In this document: positions 41,775-50,706 of the stretch, in pieces | How positions within the stretch are numbered: position 1 is the first letter of the stretch | Layout: each line of letters starts with the position of its first letter | Source: Deltaproteobacteria bacterium | GTDB lineage: Bacteria > Myxococcota_A > Polyangia > JACPQR01 | NCBI GenBank assembly: GCA_016190375.1 | Contig: JACPQR010000100.1 | Coordinates: forward strand, 1 to 64,000 | Direction of reading: 5' to 3' | Length of the DNA: 64,000 bases | Notes under the pieces: model-generated | What the model was told of the DNA's origin: nothing | The model's input: the letters and a program-made list of their open reading frames with translations, nothing else | Databases searched by the model: none | Program-made: the position numbers and the translations under genes

Positions 41775-42754
41775 TCCCCACCTTCGAGAGCGCGGCGGAC
41801 GAAGAGATCCTCCAGCGTCTCGCGGCGCGGCGTGACCGCAACGACCTGGGCGCCTGCGGCGAGGGCCTTCGTGAGCAGCGGCCCGACCAGGGACTCCCCC
41901 TCGACGACCACGGTGACCATCCCCTGGTCGCGTGCGATGACGTCGACCGCGCCTTGCCGGAGCGACTCCACCGTCTCCGACGTCACCTCGCAGAGGTCGA
42001 CCTCGACTCGACGGATCTCGGGACGCAAGAGGCGGGTCAGCGGGCCCTCGTCCACCACCTTGCCCTTGTGGATGATGGCGACGCGGTGACAGAGCATCTC
42101 GACGTCGGACAGGATGTGGGAGGAGAAGACGATCGTCTTCCCGCGCCGGTTCTCCTCGAGGATGAGGTCGCGCACCTCCTTGCGGCCTATGGGGTCGAGC
42201 CCGGTCATCGGCTCGTCGAGGATGAGGAGCTCCGGATCGTTGATCAGCGCCTGCGCGAGACCGACCCTCTGGAGCATCCCCTTCGAGAACTTCCTGAGAG
42301 GCCGATCGAGCGCGTGCGCCAGGCCCACTCGCCCGAGGAGGTCCCTGGCCCGCTTGCGCCGCTGGTCGCGGGGCATGCCGAACAGACGCGCATAGAAGTC
42401 GAGGAACTCGGTCGGCTTCAGGTACTCGTAGAAGTACGGGCTCTCCGGCAAGAAGCCGATTCGTCGGGCGGCGCGTGCCGACGGCGCCGGCATCCCGAAG
42501 ACCTCGGCGGAGCCCGACGTGGGAAAGATCAGGCCGACGACCACCTTGAGGGTCGTGGTCTTTCCCGCGCCGTTGGGACCGAGGACGCCGAAGATCTCGC
42601 CGCGCCGGACGTGGAACGACACTCCACGAACGGCGTCGATGCGCTTGCGGAAGAAGCCCAGCCGGAAGGTCTTGGCCAGGTCGAACACCTTCATGACCAG
42701 ATCGTCGGCGCCGCCTGGCCGCGGTTTGGGCGTCGCGCTCGGGGCCTCGCTCAT
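41771..42754 (-). CDS. ABC transporter ATPase (CcmA/NatA type)
   Basis: 327 residues. Walker [10 protein letters not shown] near 60, signature [11 protein letters not shown] near 160, Walker [14 protein letters not shown] near 177, and SSHILSDVE. It belongs to the group exporting drugs, Na+ or lipids (NatA/DrrA). The last 80 residues form the usual small C-terminal domain ([10 protein letters not shown] ... [14 protein letters not shown]). No permease follows; the gene overlaps the aminotransferase start/stop by ATGA. The neighbour suggests a sugar- or lipid-related cargo, but this is weak. Confidence 0.9.
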   Translation of the reverse strand: MSEAPSATPKPRPGGADDLVMKVFDLAKTFRLGFFRKRIDAVRGVSFHVRRGEIFGVLGPNGAGKTTTLKVVVGLIFPTSGSAEVFGMPAPSARAARRIGFLPESPYFYEYLKPTEFLDFYARLFGMPRDQRRKRARDLLGRVGLAHALDRPLRKFSKGMLQRVGLAQALINDPELLILDEPMTGLDPIGRKEVRDLILEENRRGKTIVFSSHILSDVEMLCHRVAIIHKGKVVDEGPLTRLLRPEIRRVEVDLCEVTSETVESLRQGAVDVIARDQGMVTVVVEGESLVGPLLTKALAAGAQVVAVTPRRETLEDLFVRRALEGGD

Positions 42755-43821
42755 CGCTCGATCACCTCGCGAACCGTGGCGACGACCTTCTTCGCGTCCT
42801 CTCGCGACATGGCCGGGTGTAGAGGAAGCGCGATGCCCCTCGCCGCGATCGACTCGGCGACCGGCGCCTTCTGGCCGGCGGGCGCGAAGGCGGGCAACGA
42901 GTTGTTCGCGAACGAGAGGATCTGGGCTTCCACTCCCCGCGACCTGAGGTTGACGACTACCCTGTCGCGGTCGGAGACCCCCGTACCCTCGGGAAGAAGG
43001 ACCCCGTATGTCTGGTGATTCACCCTGGACGCGGGCAGGGCGCGCTGCGTCGTGAGCTCGAGCTCCGACGCGTAGATCTCGGCGATCGCGGCGCGCGCCT
43101 CGAGGAAACCGTCGAGGCGCTCGAGCTGCACCCTCCCCATGGCCGCGCAGACCTCGGGCATCCGGTAGTTGAGCCCTGGCGCCGAGTAAGGCGGCAAGAA
43201 CGCCATCCCGTGGTTGCGCAGCCCCACGATCCGGTCCGCGAACGCCTGGCCCTCGCAGAGGACCATCCCGCCCTCGCCGGTGGTCACGACCTTGCGGGGA
43301 TGGAAGGAGAGCGTGGCGATCGGGGCGAGCGCTCCGCAGAAACGACCGTCGAACGACGAACCGAGCGCGCAGGCCGCGTCCTCGATCAGCGGCACCGAGA
43401 CCGCTCTCGCGATCCCCGGCAGATCGGCGGGCACCCCGAACTGGTCGACCACCACGACCGCCTTCGTGCGCGAGCCCATCACGGCTCCCACCGTTCGCGC
43501 GCTCACGTTCCAGGTGTCCGGCTCCACGTCCGCGAAGATCGGCGTCGCTCCGAGCGCGGCGACCACGTTGGCGGGTGCGGGAAAGGTCAGCGCCGGGACG
43601 ACGACCTCGTCGCCGCGCCCCACTCCCAGCGACCAGAGCGCCAGGTGAAGCGCCGCCGTCCCACTCGAGACCGCGACCGCGTGCGCTGCTCCGGTTCGCT
43701 TGACGATCGCCACCTCGAACGCGGCGACCTGCAAGCCCTGGACGAGGAAGCCCGAGCGGAGCACGTCGAGCACGGCCGCCTCCTCCTGCGGGCCAATGCA
43801 GTTGCGGGACAGAGGTATCAT
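42751..43821 (-). CDS. DegT/DnrJ/EryC1 aminotransferase
   Basis: 356 residues. PLP-dependent sugar aminotransferase family. Motifs: GTAALHLAL, DEVVVPALTF, PLIEDAACALGS, the PLP-binding SFHPRKVVTTGEGG with Lys near 176, and LRNHGM, then NYRMPEV. It makes amino sugars for surface polysaccharide or antibiotics. First gene of a two-gene operon with the ABC ATPase. Two bases from the cluster, at 43881, begins the second hairpin repeat. Confidence 0.92.
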   Translation of the reverse strand: MIPLSRNCIGPQEEAAVLDVLRSGFLVQGLQVAAFEVAIVKRTGAAHAVAVSSGTAALHLALWSLGVGRGDEVVVPALTFPAPANVVAALGATPIFADVEPDTWNVSARTVGAVMGSRTKAVVVVDQFGVPADLPGIARAVSVPLIEDAACALGSSFDGRFCGALAPIATLSFHPRKVVTTGEGGMVLCEGQAFADRIVGLRNHGMAFLPPYSAPGLNYRMPEVCAAMGRVQLERLDGFLEARAAIAEIYASELELTTQRALPASRVNHQTYGVLLPEGTGVSDRDRVVVNLRSRGVEAQILSFANNSLPAFAPAGQKAPVAESIAARGIALPLHPAMSREDAKKVVATVREVIER

Positions 43822-43880
43822 CGAACGCGTGTGGGGCGTCGCCCCCCCCGCGGGCCCCCCCGCGTGGAGGCACGGAATGC

Positions 43881-43920
43881 TCGCTCACTATGGCGGAGTG
43901 AATCCGCCTCCGTTCGCTGG
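43881..43920. repeat. Hairpin repeat, copy 2
   Basis: 35 of 40 bases match 201-240. The stem reads GGCGGA-GTGAA-TCCGCC (43892-43908); compared with copy 1 one stem pair has flipped C-G to G-C, keeping the fold. A C-rich tract (about 43836-43860) precedes it as in copy 1. It lies between divergent genes. Confidence 0.7.
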
Positions 43921-44031
43921 CGCCGACTCATGGCTCGGTTGACTCTCTCACGTCTCTCTCCGGACCGCGATTCTATACGACGCGCAACCGGGGTGGAAAA
44001 GTGTCCGCTGTCGGAGTAGGAAAGACCCGCG

Positions 44032-45540
44032 ATGATTCGAAAGGTCCTGATAGCCAACCGGGGGGAGATCGCGGTCCGTGTCGCCCGGACCTTGCGGGAA
44101 ATGCGGATCGCATCCGTGGCCGTGTACTCCGACGCGGACGCGCGCGCGCTGCACGTGCGTTCCTGCGACGAGTCGGTCCGGATCGGCCCGCCGCCGCCCC
44201 GCGAGAGCTACCTCGACATCCAGCGCATCCTCGACGCCGCGAGCCGCTCGTCGGCCGACGCGATCCACCCCGGGTACGGGTTCCTCTCCGAGAACCCGGA
44301 GCTCGCCGAGGCCTGCGAATCGAAGGGCATCGCGTTCATCGGACCGCGCGCGCCCGCCATGCGGGCAATGGGCGAGAAGACGGCGGCCCGGGCCCGGATG
44401 CGCCAGGCGGGAGTCCCCGTCGTCCCCGGCACGGAGGCCGGCGACCTCGAGTCGCTTCGTCGAGCCGCCGAGCAGATCGGCTACCCGGTGATGCTCAAGG
44501 CAGCAGCGGGCGGCGGCGGCAAGGGCATGAGGCTCGTCGCCTGCGCTGCGGAGCTCGACGCCGCGTACGAACGGGCCAGATCGGAGTCGCGAAAGGCCTT
44601 CGGTGACGATCGGGTGTACCTCGAGAAGGCGATCGTCTCGCCCAGGCACGTGGAGATACAGGTGCTGGCGGACGCCCACGGAGGAGCCGTTCACCTGTTC
44701 GAGCGCGACTGCTCGATCCAGCGGCGACACCAGAAAGTGCTCGAGGAGACACCCAGCCCCGCTCCCGCCGCGACTGGCGCGAGGGTGGCCGAGATGGGCG
44801 AGGTCGCGGTGCGCGCGGCGCGAGCCGTGGACTACGTCGGCGCGGGAACCGTGGAGTTCCTCATGGATCCCGCGGGCAGCTACTGGTTCCTCGAGATGAA
44901 CACGCGCCTGCAGGTCGAGCACCCGATCACCGAGCTCGTGACCGGAGTCGACATCGTGCGCGAGCAGGTTCGAATCGCCGCGGGCGAGCCGCTCGGCTAC
45001 GGCCAGGAGAGCCTCCAGCGGAGAGGCGCCGCGATCGAATGCCGGATCTACGCGGAAGACCCCGCCCACGACTTCCTGCCGAGCCCCGCGCGAATCGAGC
45101 GGCTGCGCCCACCCGGCGGGCCCGGAGTCCGCGACGACAGCGGGATCTACGAAGGGTTCGACGTTCCGATGGAGTACGACCCCCTCTTGTCGAAGCTCTC
45201 GGTGTGGGCCCAGGACCGACCTCGTGCGCTCGCCCGGATGCGACGGGCGCTTCAGGAGTACGTGCTCCTCGGGCCGGTGACGAACCTCGAGCTCCACCGC
45301 CGGCTGGTCGATCACCCCCAGATCCTCGAAGGCAGCTACGACACCGGTTTCATCGCGAAGAACCGCGCCGCTCTGACCGAACCCTTGCCGCGGCTCGATG
45401 CCCTGACCGCGCTCGGCGCGGCCGTCGCCTGCGCCCGCAGGGGCAACGGCGCCGGCGGATCGCGGGAGAGCGCGACCTCCCGGCCGGCAGCCTCTCCCTG
45501 GCGCATGGCGGGCCGCCTTCGATCCCTGGGTCGCCGCTGA
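44032..45540 (+). CDS. accC: Biotin carboxylase subunit of an acyl-CoA carboxylase
   Basis: 502 residues. Carboxylates biotin using ATP and bicarbonate. Motifs: VLIANRGEIAVRVARTLREM, HPGYGFLSENPELAE, KAAAGGGGKGMRLV, ERDCSIQRRHQKVLEE, EFLMDPAGSYWFLEMNTRLQVEHP near 288-298, and ECRIYAEDP. Full length with a short Arg/Ala-rich C-terminal tail (about 470-502). No biotin carrier or carboxyltransferase genes flank it, so those subunits must be elsewhere. It is divergent from the aminotransferase. Acetyl- versus propionyl-CoA cannot be told. Confidence 0.92.
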   Translation: MIRKVLIANRGEIAVRVARTLREMRIASVAVYSDADARALHVRSCDESVRIGPPPPRESYLDIQRILDAASRSSADAIHPGYGFLSENPELAEACESKGIAFIGPRAPAMRAMGEKTAARARMRQAGVPVVPGTEAGDLESLRRAAEQIGYPVMLKAAAGGGGKGMRLVACAAELDAAYERARSESRKAFGDDRVYLEKAIVSPRHVEIQVLADAHGGAVHLFERDCSIQRRHQKVLEETPSPAPAATGARVAEMGEVAVRAARAVDYVGAGTVEFLMDPAGSYWFLEMNTRLQVEHPITELVTGVDIVREQVRIAAGEPLGYGQESLQRRGAAIECRIYAEDPAHDFLPSPARIERLRPPGGPGVRDDSGIYEGFDVPMEYDPLLSKLSVWAQDRPRALARMRRALQEYVLLGPVTNLELHRRLVDHPQILEGSYDTGFIAKNRAALTEPLPRLDALTALGAAVACARRGNGAGGSRESATSRPAASPWRMAGRLRSLGRR

Positions 45541-45579
45541 TTTCTTGACCGCCGCCCGCCGGGCCTGCGATACCTCGGA

Positions 45580-46023
45580 ATGCGCGGGATACTGGTCCTG
45601 TGGGGGCTGATTGCGATTCCCAGCGTCTCGGCGGCCAGCACTCCGCTGGTCACGGTCGGGGAGATGGGTGGGTCTGGCGAGACCCGTGCGCTTCTACGCA
45701 GGCTCCTCATCCAGGAGCTCGGGGCCAGCCTCGGTGCCTCGACGGCGCCCGGGGGGGCCCGCTTCGAGCTGCAAGGAACGATCACCCGGCTCGTGCGGCT
45801 GCCGGACCCCACCCAGATCGTGCTGAGCTGTGAAGTTTCGCTGATCCTCGTGGAGCGACCGGGGGGATCGGTGCGTGCGTTCCTGAGCGGCAGCTCCCAC
45901 TTGAATGGTGGCCCGAGCCGGCGCGTCGAAGCTCGCGGTGATGCCCGGGAGACGGCCATCCGGATCGCCATACGCGGGGCCCTGCGCCGGCTGCCGGCCG
46001 CGCTCGGATCGCTCGATCGCTGA
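45580..46023 (+). CDS. Secreted protein sharing a domain with the next gene
   Basis: 147 residues. A signal peptide (ILVLWGLIAIPSVSA) leads to a single domain: LLRRLLIQELGASLG, then RFELQGTITRLV, VLSCEVSLILVE, SVRAFLSGSSHL, and ARETAIRIAIRGALRRLP. The last 90 residues align with the C-terminal part of the HEAT-repeat protein next door. The strand-helix order resembles LpoB/CsgG-type periplasmic domains, a tentative match. Function unknown. Confidence 0.65.
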   Translation: MRGILVLWGLIAIPSVSAASTPLVTVGEMGGSGETRALLRRLLIQELGASLGASTAPGGARFELQGTITRLVRLPDPTQIVLSCEVSLILVERPGGSVRAFLSGSSHLNGGPSRRVEARGDARETAIRIAIRGALRRLPAALGSLDR

Positions 46024-46040
46024 CCCGGCCGATCTTTGCA

Positions 46041-46060
46041 CCCATTCGTGCCCATTCGCG
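46041..46060. repeat. Short direct repeat of CCCATTCGYG
   Basis: Two adjacent decamers, CCCATTCGTG and CCCATTCGCG, lie in the 135-base gap between the two related secreted-protein genes. Similar wording of the form ATTCGTGCC appears as short spacer repeats in several bacterial genomes. Confidence 0.5.
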
Positions 46061-46158
46061 TTGTTCTCCGTTGAAGCCGGCCGCCTCGCTCGGTTACGAT
46101 CGACGCTCATCCTTGGCCCGCACGGTGGCTCTCCCCGCCGCCGGAGTCGCCGCGCGTG

Positions 46159-47022
46159 ATGAGAGACCGCCGAACCCTCGCCCTCCTTTCGCTCGTCGCG
46201 GCGCTCGCCACGAGCACGCCCGTCACTCTGCGAGCCGACAGCGCCCAGGATCGCGAGCGAGTCCGGCAGCTCGTGTCGCTCCTCGGCAACCACGACTTCC
46301 GCGTCCGCGTCCAGGCTTGCCTCTCCCTCGGGCGAGTCGGCGGGAGCGGGGCTCGCGTTCCCCTCGAGCGAGCCCTGCGCGACGACCAGCCTGCGGTGCG
46401 GGCCGCCGCCGCCGTGAGCCTGGCCCGCCTCGGCGACCGCGCGGCGCTGCCCGCGCTTCGTCGTACCCAGATGGACTCGGCGACCGTGGTGCGACAGCAG
46501 ATCGATCTGGCCATCCGCGCCCTGTCCAGGCTCGCCCCCGACGAGGTCGACTGGAACGCCATCAGGGTTGCGATCGGCGTCGGCGCGATGGCGAACCGTA
46601 GCCAGGTCCGTGGCGACGAGCTCAGGCAGAGGCTGCGCGACGTGATCCTGGGCGAGCTTCGGGCGGCAGGCACCGTGGTCATCACGCCCGGAGCGCCCGA
46701 CGCCCGATTCCTCCAGGAGGTCGGCCGCCGCAGGGTCGAGCGCTATTTCCTCGAGGGGACGGTCGCTCACATGTCCCGCCAGAGCACGAGCCGCACCCAG
46801 AGCGTCCGGTGCGAGATCTCGCTGATGGTGCTCTCCGATCCGGGCCGCGAGCTGAGGATGCTCCTCAACGGCGCCGCGACCGCCGAGGAGAGCCGAGACA
46901 ACTTCAACGTGGCGAGAGAGCGCAGGATGCAAGACCAGGCGCTCGAGGGCGCCGTTCGCGGAGCCTTCTCGCGCCTGCTCAGGACCCTGTCGACTCCTGC
47001 TCGCGCGACCGTGAGGCGCTAG
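46159..47022 (+). CDS. Secreted HEAT-repeat protein
   Basis: 287 residues. A signal peptide (TLALLSLVAALATSTPV) leads to HEAT-like repeats (VRQLVSLLGNHDFRVRVQACLSLGRVGG; VPLERALRDDQPAVRAAAAVSLARLGD; ALPALRRTQ). Then comes the domain shared with the preceding gene (RYFLEGTVAHM, VRCEISLMVLSD, LRMLLNGAAT, ALEGAVRGAFSRLLR). ATG at 46159, with an in-frame GTG just before it. It ends inside the convergent truncated gene, overlapping it by 44 bases. Confidence 0.7.
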   Translation: MRDRRTLALLSLVAALATSTPVTLRADSAQDRERVRQLVSLLGNHDFRVRVQACLSLGRVGGSGARVPLERALRDDQPAVRAAAAVSLARLGDRAALPALRRTQMDSATVVRQQIDLAIRALSRLAPDEVDWNAIRVAIGVGAMANRSQVRGDELRQRLRDVILGELRAAGTVVITPGAPDARFLQEVGRRRVERYFLEGTVAHMSRQSTSRTQSVRCEISLMVLSDPGRELRMLLNGAATAEESRDNFNVARERRMQDQALEGAVRGAFSRLLRTLSTPARATVRR

Positions 47023-47518
47023 ACGCGTCGACCCTCTCGACGAAGGCCCTGAGCACCGCCAGGGTCTCGTGGATCAGGGTCTCCTGGTACCGGTAGCTCA
47101 TCTCTTGCCCCATCGGGACGAGGACCGAGAGGGACTGCTTGCGGCAGCGGGCCGCGAGGGCCTCGAGCCTGCCGACGATCTCCCGAAGCGACCCGAGGAG
47201 CTCCGCCGACCCGTGCGCCGGCTCGGGCTCGAGCCGCGCGATGTCGCCCAGAGTCGTCGTCGCCCCGAACTTCTTCGTCAGCTCCCCTTCGAGCCGGACG
47301 CGATTGGCGTCGATGCGCCAGAGCTGGAAGCGGTGACCGAAGCCCATCGCGTTGAAGAGGAGCGAGAGCGCCGTGACGAGGTAGACCCATTTCCCGGGGG
47401 GCATGAGGTCCACGAGCCATGGCGCCCAGAGGTCGAAGATCTCGGGGCCCTCGTTGTCGAAGAAGCTCTTCGAGACCGCCGCCAGCGGAAGGCCGGTGTC
47501 GTCGGACGACGCGAGCTT
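46979..47518 (-). pseudogene. C-terminal part of a TAXI-family TRAP receptor
   Basis: The frame from about 47518 down reads SKSFFDNEGPEIFDLWAPWL, then a membrane helix (WVYLVTALSLLFNAMG), then HRFQLWRIDANRVRLEGELTKKFG, and a helical end. This order matches the C-terminal extension of TAXI-type receptors: hydrophobic helix, basic Tyr/Arg motif and coiled helices. The receptor domain that should precede it is missing; instead the OmpA-like gene ends 8 bases upstream. The first possible start is the GTG at 47413, which would remove the start of the homology. It is likely a deletion remnant, though it could be expressed as a small membrane protein. Confidence 0.55.
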
Positions 47519-47525
47519 GGGGGAG

Positions 47526-49382
47526 CTACTGCGGAGCGGGCGCGGCGGGCGGAACAGGCGCCGGTGCTGCGGCAGGTGCGGCAGGCGCGGCCGGGGCAGG
47601 CGCGACCGTGATCGTCGCGTTACGGCCCGTAGCGCCTTCCGCGGCGGCGGCGGCGTCGATCCGGCCCGTGGCCACGCCGCGGGACGAGAGGTACGCCTTC
47701 ACCGCGCCTGCCCGATCCGCCGAGCCTTCGCCGGCCGGGCCGGTGACGAGGATCCGGACGCCCTGGTTCGCGATGAGCACCATCGCGAGCTGGTCGAGCA
47801 CGCGCTGGGCAGCCGCCGTCGGGGCGCCGGCCGCGTCGAACCCGATGGCGCCGTTCAGCGCCAGCGCGCCGCTCGCCAGCGCGGCGAGCGCGCGACCGCC
47901 GCGGTCCGCGCAACCGTCGTCGTCCCGGACGCCGTTGATGGTCTCGAGCTGATCGGGGCAGCGGTCGGCGGCGTCGAGGACCCCGTCGTGGTCGTTGTCC
48001 GGATCGGGGCAGCCGTCCTCGTCCTCGAACTGATCGCGGTCCTCCGCGTCGGACGGGCAGCGGTCCTGCTCGTCGGGGATGCCGTCGTCGTCGTCGTCGG
48101 GATCGGGGCAGCCATCCTGCTCGGACGGCCTGTCCTCGCGGTCGTTGGGGCACTGATCCGACGCATCGGGGATCGCGTCGCCGTCATTGTCGGGATCGGG
48201 GCAGCCGTCGCTGTCCTGGAACTCGTCGCGGTCCTCCGCCTCCTCGGGGCAGTCGTCGGCTTCGTCGAGGATCCCGTCCGAGTCGCGATCGGGATCCGTG
48301 CAGCCGTCGCCGTCGGCGTCGCGGTTGCGCACCGCGGCTTCGACGGGGCAGCGGTCCTCGAAGTCGTAGACACCGTCGGCGTCGTTGTCCGACTCCGGGC
48401 AGCCGTCGCCGTCCTCGAAGTCGTCCATGTCCTCGGCGATCCTGGGGCACATGTCGGAGCCGTCGGTGAGACCGTCGCTGTCGGAGTCGTGCGTTCGCGG
48501 TGCCCAGGTCGCTCCGCCCCCGATCCGATAGGCGGGCGTACCGTACCCGGTGCCGATCCCCAGCCCGCCGGTCGCCTGGACCAGGATGTCCCCGAGCGCC
48601 AGGCGCAGCCCACCGTCGGCCTCGACCGGCGAGGTCACGCCGGAGCCGAAGGGGTCCTTCGCGGCCGTCGCGCCGAAGATCTCGAGGAGCAGGGCGAGCT
48701 TTCCGCGCAAGGCGACCGGAGCCCTCAGACCCGCGCCGAGCAGGATCTCGTCGCCCGTCCGCAGGTTCTTCAGGCGGCTCACCTCCTGGCGATAGCGGTA
48801 GCCGACGTTGGCGCCTATCGCGATGCCGAGGAGCTTGAAGTCCGCGGCGATTCGCGGGTCGAGCGTGAACGAGGCCTCGCCCAGGAAGTTCTCGCGGTCT
48901 CCGATGGGGGCCGTGCCGGACAGGATCGCTGCAAGCCCCGGCCCGTCGGCGGTGTTGTCGATGATCGACCACTTGACCGCGAGCCGCAGATCGCCGAAGC
49001 CGACCGACGAGAGCTCATGGCCTCCGATCTTGGCCAGGTCGCCCTCCTGCGAGAGCGCCACCGGAAGGCCCAGCCCGACCTCGAGCCGCTTTCCGATCCC
49101 GATGGCGAAGACGTAGTCCATCGCGAGCGAGTGCTCGACGAGGTCGGTCTCGTCACCCGTGTCCGGGTCCGAGAGCACCAGCGGAGCCTGGGCCCAGTGC
49201 AGGTGCAGCCCGACGTTCCAGAGGAACGGACCGGGCGTCCGTGTCCCCTCCTGCGTGAGGAAGCCGTCGGCATCGAGCGTCGGACGGAAGATCTCGAGGG
49301 CGAACGAGCGGTCGAGCTCGTCCTGCGCGACAGCCGGCAGGGCGTACGAAGCGATGGCGAGTACGAGGAAGAGGCGCCTCAT
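47526..49382 (-). CDS. OmpA-like protein with barrel, TSP3 repeats and divergent end
   Basis: 618 residues. A signal (LVLAIASYALPAVAQ) leads to a barrel-like N domain (about 20-270), six or seven thrombospondin type 3 repeats (DSDSDGLTDGSDMCPRIAED; DNDADGVYDFEDRCP; DSDGILDEADDCPEEAED, about 275-475), which bind calcium, and an OmpA-like C domain (about 480-590). The C domain lacks the usual NxxLSxxRA peptidoglycan motif: it reads ILVTGPAGEGSADRAGAVKAYL, so binding of diaminopimelate is doubtful. It ends in an Ala/Pro tail. It diverges from ThiE with about 106 bases between. Confidence 0.88.
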   Translation of the reverse strand: MRRLFLVLAIASYALPAVAQDELDRSFALEIFRPTLDADGFLTQEGTRTPGPFLWNVGLHLHWAQAPLVLSDPDTGDETDLVEHSLAMDYVFAIGIGKRLEVGLGLPVALSQEGDLAKIGGHELSSVGFGDLRLAVKWSIIDNTADGPGLAAILSGTAPIGDRENFLGEASFTLDPRIAADFKLLGIAIGANVGYRYRQEVSRLKNLRTGDEILLGAGLRAPVALRGKLALLLEIFGATAAKDPFGSGVTSPVEADGGLRLALGDILVQATGGLGIGTGYGTPAYRIGGGATWAPRTHDSDSDGLTDGSDMCPRIAEDMDDFEDGDGCPESDNDADGVYDFEDRCPVEAAVRNRDADGDGCTDPDRDSDGILDEADDCPEEAEDRDEFQDSDGCPDPDNDGDAIPDASDQCPNDREDRPSEQDGCPDPDDDDDGIPDEQDRCPSDAEDRDQFEDEDGCPDPDNDHDGVLDAADRCPDQLETINGVRDDDGCADRGGRALAALASGALALNGAIGFDAAGAPTAAAQRVLDQLAMVLIANQGVRILVTGPAGEGSADRAGAVKAYLSSRGVATGRIDAAAAAEGATGRNATITVAPAPAAPAAPAAAPAPVPPAAPAPQ

Positions 49383-49488
49383 CGGGGCCGAGTATAGGCG
49401 TTCGCCCGATGGCTGCGCTCGGGAAAAAGACCCGGTCTCTCGCGTCCTGACTTGCGACCGACCGGCGTTTCGTCTTTAGTCGTGGGCG

Positions 49489-50136
49489 GTGTCCCTCTCC
49501 GCTCCGTCTTTTTCGCGTGGTCTGTACGCGATCGTCGACCTCCAGGCGCTCGGCGGTCGGGATCCTTGCCGTTTTGCTTCCATCGTGCTCGATTGCGGGG
49601 CCGTGGCCCTCCAGCTTCGCGGCAAGGCGGCGTCCTCGGGCGAGCTCCTGCGAGTGGCGCGAGACCTCGTGCCACTCTGTCGGGCCCGGCAGGTCCCGCT
49701 GATCATCGATGACCGGGTCGACGTCGCGATCGCGAGCGGTGCGGACGGCGTCCACGTCGGGCAGGAGGATCTCGACGTCGCGGACGTTCGCGAGGTCGTG
49801 CGTCGCTCGGGAAGCGCCGTCGGGATCGTCGGGGTCTCCACGCACGACCTGGCCCAGGTTCGGGCCGCGCTGAATTCGGGTGCCGACTACCTGGGATTCG
49901 GGCCCGTGTTCGAGACCGCCAGCAAGTCGCGGCACGCTCCTCCGGTTGGAATCGAAGGACTGGCGGCTTGCGTTCGGGAGTCGACGAGGCCCGTCGTGGC
50001 GATCGGAGGAATCGACGAAGAGAGCGCGCCCGCCATCGTGGCCACGGGCGCTCACGCGGTCGCAGTGATCGGAGCGCTGGCGCGGGCCGCGGATCCTCTT
50101 CTGGTCGCAAGGAAGCTGACGGAGGCCTTTCGGTGA
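49489..50136 (+). CDS. thiE: Thiamine-phosphate synthase-like protein
   Basis: 215 residues. TIM-barrel enzyme joining the pyrimidine and thiazole parts of thiamine. Motifs: LYAIVDLQALGG, ALQLRGKAASSGELL, LIIDDRVDVAIASGADGVHVGQEDL, VGVSTHDLAQV, GADYLGFGPVFETASK, and VVAIGGIDEESA. The Gln-Leu-Arg at the start and DDRVDVA are in place. GTG start, no strong site. GTGA overlap with the next gene. No other thiamine genes are near. Confidence 0.9.
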   Translation: MSLSAPSFSRGLYAIVDLQALGGRDPCRFASIVLDCGAVALQLRGKAASSGELLRVARDLVPLCRARQVPLIIDDRVDVAIASGADGVHVGQEDLDVADVREVVRRSGSAVGIVGVSTHDLAQVRAALNSGADYLGFGPVFETASKSRHAPPVGIEGLAACVRESTRPVVAIGGIDEESAPAIVATGAHAVAVIGALARAADPLLVARKLTEAFR

Positions 50137-50693
50137 TACTCGAGCTGGCATTGATCGTCGCGGGGGCCGGAGCGGCCGGCTACATCCTGAAGCGCCGTCG
50201 CAGGAAGAAGGCCAAGGAGGCCGCCGCGAAGCCACCTCCTCGTCGAACCGGCGACGTCCGCGTGGGCGATGCGCTGCTCTACATGGGCTCCGACTACATC
50301 GTGACCGGAGAGCTGATCTTCAACGAGGAGGGCCAGGTCTTCAGGCTCTTCACGGTGACCGACGGCAAGCGGGACCGATGGCTCCTCGCGGAGGAGGGCC
50401 AGCCCGCCCTCCGGTCGCTCCTCGAGGAGGCCGCCGGGCTCGATCTGGCGGGATCGGCTCCCGACACGGTCCCTCATCGCGGCGTGTCCTACCGGATGCG
50501 GAAGCGAGGCATGGCCCAGGCGACCTCGCAGGGCGAGGTCTCGCGCTTCAGCCCCGGCCAGTACGAGTACTACCGCTATTCCGCGCCCGGCCGGCAGGTC
50601 CTCCTGGCGCTTCGCCGGGAGGCGGAGACCACCCTGCTCGTCGGCGAGGAGATCATGCCCGGCGCGCTCGAGATCCTGCCCGGACAGCCCTGA
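50133..50693 (+). CDS. DUF4178-like membrane-anchored protein
   Basis: 186 residues. An N-terminal helix (LELALIVAGAGAAGYIL) is followed by a basic stop (KRRRRKK). The rest resembles DUF4178: VGDALLYMGSDYIVTGELIFNEEG, then FRLFTVTDGKRDRWLLAEE. GTG start with 4-base overlap to ThiE. Function unknown. Confidence 0.65.
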   Translation: MILELALIVAGAGAAGYILKRRRRKKAKEAAAKPPPRRTGDVRVGDALLYMGSDYIVTGELIFNEEGQVFRLFTVTDGKRDRWLLAEEGQPALRSLLEEAAGLDLAGSAPDTVPHRGVSYRMRKRGMAQATSQGEVSRFSPGQYEYYRYSAPGRQVLLALRREAETTLLVGEEIMPGALEILPGQP

Positions 50694-50706
50694 GGGACGT
50701 CGGCGA

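Noticed and set aside
43935..43985. TTGACT and TATACG before the biotin carboxylase gene, considered as a promoter.
   Set aside because: The distance between the boxes is about 29 bases, too long for sigma-70.
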